A stretch of DNA of 64,000 nt from Desulfosporosinus shakirovi (GTDB lineage: Bacteria > Bacillota > Desulfitobacteriia > Desulfitobacteriales > Desulfitobacteriaceae). The translations under genes were made by a program, and so were the position numbers. The stretch spans positions 1-64,000 of the forward strand of contig NZ_JAJDOO010000022.1 in assembly GCF_020595055.1 (NCBI RefSeq). Direction: 5' to 3'. The stretch's first letter is position 1. Each line of letters opens with the position of its first letter. The notes beneath the pieces are model-generated. The model ran no database searches. It had not been told where the DNA came from and saw nothing but the letters and a program-made list of their open reading frames with translations. This document shows positions 59,906-64,000 of this stretch, one piece after another.

Positions 59906-61218
59906 ATCACAGGAGCGCTCCTGTTGAAATAAGGGAAAAAATGAGCTTTCACCCTTCTCAAATGCAGATGGCCCTCAAAGAATTAAAAAACTGTCAAGCA
60001 ATTCAGGGAGTTGTAATACTCAGCACTTGTAATCGTACTGAGGTATATGCTGCTACAACGGATGTAGAAACAGGGGTTCGCTCCATTAAGGACTTTTTTG
60101 CCAGTCATCATGGAATTGAAGAAAATATTCTGGAGCAATATTTGTACGCTCATACCTTGTATGATGCCGTCCGCCACTTGTTTCGGGTAGTATCTGGGTT
60201 GGATTCGATGGTTCGAGGGGAAACACAAATCCTTGGACAGGTCAGTCAGGCATATCAACAAGCAAATGATGCAGAAGCCACTAATAAAGTGATCAATGTG
60301 TTTTTTCAAACTGCTTTAGCGGTAGGCAAGCGCGTACGCACAGATACATTGATTGATCAGCATCCGGTTTCCATAAGTTATACAGCCGTTGAGCTTGCCA
60401 AACAACAATTTGGAGAACTTGAAGGTAAAGGGATTCTTATTATGGGAGCGGGAGAAATGAGTACTCTGACAGCCAAACATTTGGTTTCAGCAGGAGCCAC
60501 CACTGTTTTAGTGTCGAATCGGTCTTATGAAAAAGCCGTTGTATTAGCAAAGGAGTGCAGCGGTCGGGCAGTACGGCTTGATGATGTAGATCAGTATCTT
60601 GAAGAAGTGGATATAGTGATATCCTCAACTGCCTCGAAACATTTTGTGTTGCTTCCTGAGCGCATGCAGGAAATTATGAAAAACCGTAAGAATCGCCCTA
60701 TGTTGCTCATTGATATTGCAGTGCCTCGAGATATACACCCTGAAGTAGGGGGAATTCCTCATATTACTTTATTTGATATTGATGATTTGCGGGGAGTTAT
60801 CGATCATCATCATCAAGAACGTGAAATCGCAGCAATCAAGGCAGAAAAGATTATCGATGAAGAGATGGAATTATTTCTGAACTGGCACAATTCATTGTTT
60901 GTTGTACCGACGATTTTAGCCTTACAAAAAAAAGGTGAACAGATCAGAGATATGCAAGTGGAACGCGCTCTGGGGCATTTGACAGGGTTAACTCCAAAAC
61001 AGGAAAAGGTAATACGTTCTATGGCTAATTCCATCGTCAATCATCTCTTGCATCTGCCAATTATTAACCTAAAAGAATATGCCAACACAAGCCAAGGTCA
61101 TCTCTATACAGAAATATTGCAAAACTTATTTGATTTAAATGTTAGAGAAGAGGGCGAATGTCCAAACTTGATGATGAAAAAGAGTCATAAGCATGGGTAT
61201 CATAGGAGGGCTGAATGA
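59881..61218 (+). CDS. hemA: glutamyl-tRNA reductase
   Basis: A 445-residue enzyme that starts tetrapyrrole synthesis by reducing Glu-tRNA to glutamate semialdehyde. The catalytic cysteine lies in [13 protein letters not shown] (about residue 50), with the N-terminal [14 protein letters not shown] and the NADPH site [17 protein letters not shown]. The C-terminal dimerisation domain is complete. Its ATG (59881) lies inside the SirC-like gene, giving translational coupling. The C-terminus carries a short basic [12 protein letters not shown] tail. Confidence 0.95.
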   Translation: MFPVAIGLNHRSAPVEIREKMSFHPSQMQMALKELKNCQAIQGVVILSTCNRTEVYAATTDVETGVRSIKDFFASHHGIEENILEQYLYAHTLYDAVRHLFRVVSGLDSMVRGETQILGQVSQAYQQANDAEATNKVINVFFQTALAVGKRVRTDTLIDQHPVSISYTAVELAKQQFGELEGKGILIMGAGEMSTLTAKHLVSAGATTVLVSNRSYEKAVVLAKECSGRAVRLDDVDQYLEEVDIVISSTASKHFVLLPERMQEIMKNRKNRPMLLIDIAVPRDIHPEVGGIPHITLFDIDDLRGVIDHHHQEREIAAIKAEKIIDEEMELFLNWHNSLFVVPTILALQKKGEQIRDMQVERALGHLTGLTPKQEKVIRSMANSIVNHLLHLPIINLKEYANTSQGHLYTEILQNLFDLNVREEGECPNLMMKKSHKHGYHRRAE

Positions 61219-62126
61219 AGAACATCCGCATTGGAACTCGGGATAGTCAATTAGCAATGTGGCAAGCCGAGTGGGTACAAAGTCAATTAACTGAACTTTA
61301 TCCTCATCTTAACTTTGAACTTGTCTCTATGAAAACCAAAGGGGATAAGATCTTGGATGTACCCCTTTCCAAAATTGGGGACAAGGGATTGTTTACCAAG
61401 GAATTGGAACAGGGTCTGCTGAATGATGAACTGGATATGGCAGTTCACAGTCTTAAAGATATGCCGACATTGTTACCCCCAGGGTTAATCATCAGTGCTT
61501 TTTGTGAACGGGAAGAACCTAGGGACGTTTTTTTAAGCCGAAACGGGGTCTCAATTGAGGATTTGCCCGAGGGTGCTATTATCGGCACAAGTAGTTTGCG
61601 TCGTAAATCACAGCTTAAGCATTATCGTCCGGATCTTAATTTTATGGATCTAAGAGGTAATCTGCAAACCCGATGGAGGAAATTGCAAGAGTCTGACATG
61701 GCTGGTATTGTCCTTGCTGCAGCGGGGGTGAAACGGTTAGGATGGGAAGAGCGAATCACTCAAATCTTGCCCGAAGATATGATGCTTTCAGCAGTCGGGC
61801 AAGGGTCCATAGCTGTGGAAATCGACGAGAAACGTTCAGATATTGCGGAATTGCTATCTCGTCTAAACCATATTGCCACTGAAAAAGCGGTAAAGGCAGA
61901 GCGTACATTAATGCGTAAGCTTGAAGGCGGTTGCCAAGTCCCCATTGGAGCTTTAGGACAAGTGGTTGAGGGAGAAATTATTCTTCGGGGAATGGTAGCA
62001 AGCTTGGATGGAACTCGCTTGATTAAGGCGGAAGCCAAAGGGACCGATCCCGAATCGGTGGGCATCGAAGTCGCCAATCGGCTGATAGAACTAGGGGCTA
62101 ATTCGATATTAGCGGAAATACGATAG
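61215..62126 (+). CDS. hemC: hydroxymethylbilane synthase (porphobilinogen deaminase)
   Basis: A 303-residue enzyme. The dipyrromethane-binding cysteine lies in [11 protein letters not shown] (near residue 240). The N-terminal [17 protein letters not shown], the [16 protein letters not shown] and the [10 protein letters not shown] segments are diagnostic. It polymerises four porphobilinogens. The ATG overlaps the hemA stop. The 3' gap (62127-62318) holds a small GGAACAC/GTGTTCC hairpin and no gene. The next gene in the route, cobA-hemD, starts ~190 bases further on. Confidence 0.95.
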   Translation: MKNIRIGTRDSQLAMWQAEWVQSQLTELYPHLNFELVSMKTKGDKILDVPLSKIGDKGLFTKELEQGLLNDELDMAVHSLKDMPTLLPPGLIISAFCEREEPRDVFLSRNGVSIEDLPEGAIIGTSSLRRKSQLKHYRPDLNFMDLRGNLQTRWRKLQESDMAGIVLAAAGVKRLGWEERITQILPEDMMLSAVGQGSIAVEIDEKRSDIAELLSRLNHIATEKAVKAERTLMRKLEGGCQVPIGALGQVVEGEIILRGMVASLDGTRLIKAEAKGTDPESVGIEVANRLIELGANSILAEIR

Positions 62127-62155
62127 GGAACTTGCGTTACAATGCTCACTTGGAG

Positions 62156-62172
62156 GGAACACTTCGTGTTCC
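62156..62172. repeat. short hairpin between hemC and cobA-hemD
   Basis: GGAACAC (62156-62162) pairs with GTGTTCC (62166-62172) around a three-base loop. It stands in the 190-base gap inside the operon and may affect distal expression. No terminator T run follows. Confidence 0.4.
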
Positions 62173-62318
62173 GTCTCGCTGATGTAAGTACGCTTTTACC
62201 GAGTATTCAGGAGAATAGCGTCGCTAATCCAGAGTTCATGAGAGAGAGTACTTCATTTAAATATATTTCTATATAATATAATTAAGCTTTGGTAGCTGAT
62301 TGAATAGGAGTGTTTGGT

Positions 62319-63824
62319 TTGAGTAAGGGATATGTATATTTGGTGGGGGCTGGTCCCGGAGACCCTAAGTTGATAACCATTAAAGGGTCAGAATGTATTG
62401 CCAAAGCCGATGTTTTAGTCTATGATCGGTTAGCTTCGCGGCGCCTTTTGACATTAGCCCGCCCTGATTGTGAACTCATCTATGTGGGGAAATCTCCGGA
62501 TCGCCATACACTTAAACAAGATGAAATTAACCAAGTTCTTGTGGATAAAGGCCTGGAAGGAAAAGTCGTAACCCGCCTAAAAGGAGGGGATCCTTTTGTC
62601 TTTGGTCGGGGGGGCGAGGAAGCCGAAGCTTTACTCAACGCAGGGATTCAGTTTGAAGTGGTACCTGGCATCACCTCTGCTATTGCAGTTCCAGCATATG
62701 CAGGTATACCCGTAACCCATAGAGATCTGACGTCTTCCTTCGCGGTTATCACAGGACACGAAGATCCTACTAAAAATGAAACAAGCATTCATTGGGACCA
62801 CCTTGCCCTATCCCATGGAACTCTTGTGTTCCTCATGGGCATGGAAAATCTCCCCTTAATTGCTCAAAAACTAATGGAGAATGGGAAGAAGCCAACGACT
62901 CCAGTCGGAATCATTCAATGGGGTACCAGACCAGAACAACGAACCCTCGTAGGGCAACTGGATACTATTGCCGAAGAGGTTAAAAAGCAGGGATTTACGA
63001 ATCCCTCCATTATTATCGTCGGCGAAGTCGTCTCTCTGCGAGAAAAACTCCAATGGTTCGAAAAGAAGCCCTTATTTGGGAAAAGGATTGTGGTCACTCG
63101 GGCGCGTCATCAGGCCAGTGTGTTATCGCAGGAAATCGAAACTTTGGGCGGAGAGGCTTGGGAATTTCCGACGATTGACATTGTCCCTCCCACTGACAAT
63201 TCGCATATCATCAAAGCTCTGAATAATCTGGGACAGTTCCAATGGCTTATTTTTACCAGCGTCAACGGAGTAGAGGCGTTTTTTGAAGAGCTTAAGAATC
63301 AAGAACGAGATGTTCGTGATTTGATAGGCTTAGAGATAGTTGCTATAGGTCCGGCTACGCAAGCGGCTATTGAGAAAAGAGGACTTCGTGCGGCCTACGT
63401 TCCGGAAGAGTACCGCGCCGAAAAGATTGTTGAAGGTCTTACCGGCCGTGTTTCAGCTGGTCAAAGGGTGCTTCTGGCACGGGCGGAAGAGGCGCGAGAT
63501 ATTTTGCCTGAATCGCTTAAGGCTATGGGCTTGGAAGTCTGGGATGTGCCAGTATATAAGACCGTACTCGGAGGAGCAAATCGAGAAGAATTACAGCGTA
63601 TGCTTCGTGAAAAAGAGATTCATGCGGTCACATTTACAAGCTCTTCGACAGTGCGCAATTTTGTAGAACTCTTGGAAGGAGAAATCTCTTTACTAAAAGG
63701 TGTCTCTCTCTTTTCCATCGGGCCTATTACCAGTGGAACTGCTCGAAAGCTTGGTCTGACGATCTATAAAGAGGCTAACGAATATACGATTCAGGGATTA
63801 GTCAAAGCCTTATTGGAGGGGTAA
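62319..63824 (+). CDS. cobA-hemD: uroporphyrinogen-III methyltransferase/uroporphyrinogen-III synthase fusion
   Basis: About 501 residues. Residues ~1-250 are the CobA/SUMT methyltransferase ([18 protein letters not shown] at the SAM site, [39 protein letters not shown]). Residues ~255-500 are the HemD synthase ([36 protein letters not shown] and [15 protein letters not shown]). The fusion makes uroporphyrinogen III and methylates it to precorrin-2, the route to siroheme and alternative heme. TTG 62319 has TAGGAG at good distance and is preferred to GTG 62310. The next gene, a radical SAM heme enzyme, starts five bases on. Confidence 0.93.
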   Translation: MSKGYVYLVGAGPGDPKLITIKGSECIAKADVLVYDRLASRRLLTLARPDCELIYVGKSPDRHTLKQDEINQVLVDKGLEGKVVTRLKGGDPFVFGRGGEEAEALLNAGIQFEVVPGITSAIAVPAYAGIPVTHRDLTSSFAVITGHEDPTKNETSIHWDHLALSHGTLVFLMGMENLPLIAQKLMENGKKPTTPVGIIQWGTRPEQRTLVGQLDTIAEEVKKQGFTNPSIIIVGEVVSLREKLQWFEKKPLFGKRIVVTRARHQASVLSQEIETLGGEAWEFPTIDIVPPTDNSHIIKALNNLGQFQWLIFTSVNGVEAFFEELKNQERDVRDLIGLEIVAIGPATQAAIEKRGLRAAYVPEEYRAEKIVEGLTGRVSAGQRVLLARAEEARDILPESLKAMGLEVWDVPVYKTVLGGANREELQRMLREKEIHAVTFTSSSTVRNFVELLEGEISLLKGVSLFSIGPITSGTARKLGLTIYKEANEYTIQGLVKALLEG

Positions 63825-63828
63825 AAGT

Positions 63829-64000
63829 ATGATTAGTGTCACAAAGCTCTTATTTGATACGGAATACTTCGGAGACTCTCTGCGTTATAATAAAAACTCG
63901 CATGGTGCTCGAAATGGAACAACCACTCTTTCCGGGCCTGTGGTCGTTTGGAATTCGACCAAGACCTGTAACCTAAAATGTGCTCATTGTTATATGGAGT
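63829..64000 (+). CDS. NirJ1/AhbD-type radical SAM protein, 5' part (cut by the window)
   Basis: The 57 visible residues begin MISVTKLLFDTEYFGD and contain the radical SAM motif TKTCNLKCAHCYM (C-x3-C-x2-C) at about residues 46-57, preceded by GPVVVWNST. This matches the heme d1/alternative heme (Ahb) radical SAM enzymes that decarboxylate or modify siroheme-derived intermediates. The GGAGGGG ribosome site is perfect, and the start lies five bases after cobA-hemD. Rest of the gene is outside the window. Confidence 0.8.
   Translation, partial: MISVTKLLFDTEYFGDSLRYNKNSHGARNGTTTLSGPVVVWNSTKTCNLKCAHCYME

Noticed and set aside
1-64000. tRNA, rRNA, CRISPR array or complete insertion sequence
   Set aside because: None seen: no clover-leaf with CCA-side arms, no regularly spaced repeats, no transposase frame.

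Overview
The window reads like the chromosome of an anaerobic, spore-former-type Firmicute of the Desulfosporosinus/Desulfitobacterium kind. This is inferred from gene content: futalosine-route menaquinone genes, a tungsten aldehyde oxidoreductase with a tungstate importer, a Desulfovibrio-type molybdenum aldehyde oxidoreductase, a group 4 [NiFe] hydrogenase, siroheme/alternative-heme genes, strong GGAGG ribosome sites, and many TTG/GTG starts. No rRNA, tRNA, CRISPR array, intact insertion sequence or prophage was seen.

Layout. 1-3.4 kb: the tail of a Fis-type regulator, then a sigma-54-type promoter in front of an MFS carboxylate transporter and a CoA-transferase. 3.7-5.1 kb: a DMT exporter and a DsrE-like protein. 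5.4-12.2 kb: a Ter stress island, with a CitE-like lyase, two phosphoribosyltransferase-family proteins (TRSP and PELOTA types), a HAD phosphatase and three TerD paralogues. 12.5-20.0 kb: a six-gene membrane-bound group 4 [NiFe] hydrogenase whose large subunit ends exactly where its relatives are proteolytically trimmed. 20.1-28.6 kb: a sigma-54 activator, divergent from a tungsten aldehyde:ferredoxin oxidoreductase, then moaD, a ThiF/MoeB-like gene, moeA and a MoeA-PBP fusion. 29.0-41.2 kb: a ten-gene block headed by a molybdenum aldehyde oxidoreductase, with the set of poorly understood partners known from Desulfovibrio vulgaris DVU_1551-1559 (flavin/iron-sulfur CCG protein, small redox protein, C-GCAxxG-C-C protein, methyltransferase, TrsS-like radical SAM protein, CoA ligase, MobA-like/HD protein, XdhC, phosphatase). 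41.5-45.4 kb: an iron alcohol dehydrogenase behind another sigma-54 promoter, a MoeA-like protein and a second XdhC. 45.6-49.3 kb (minus strand): a HTH-PBP regulator and tupABC. 49.7-55.9 kb: speD, then a menaquinone/isoprenoid/Tat operon (HepS-like, UbiA-like, an MqnE-like protein lacking its radical-SAM core, MqnC, TatC, TatB, polyprenyl synthase). 56-64 kb: a TetR gene behind a 58-bp perfect palindrome, cytochrome c system II (resB, ccsA), then sirC-type, hemA, hemC, cobA-hemD and the start of a NirJ/Ahb radical SAM gene.

How it fits together. Four sigma-54-type -24/-12 elements, sharing TGG-N-A-T and TTGC cores, stand before the MFS/CoA-transferase pair, the tungsten AOR, the molybdenum oxidoreductase block and the alcohol dehydrogenase. 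This suggests a co-regulated aldehyde/alcohol/acid metabolism whose enzymes need tungsten or molybdenum cofactor. The same window supplies tungstate uptake, cofactor insertion (three MoeA-type proteins) and two XdhC chaperones. AOR would produce reduced ferredoxin, and the neighbouring ion-pumping hydrogenase could consume it. The last 14 kb supply quinone, Tat export, cytochrome c assembly and tetrapyrroles for anaerobic respiration.

The least-explained parts are the 29-41 kb block, the Ter metabolite cluster and the core-less MqnE-like gene. All assignments were made by reading motifs by eye; no database search was run.
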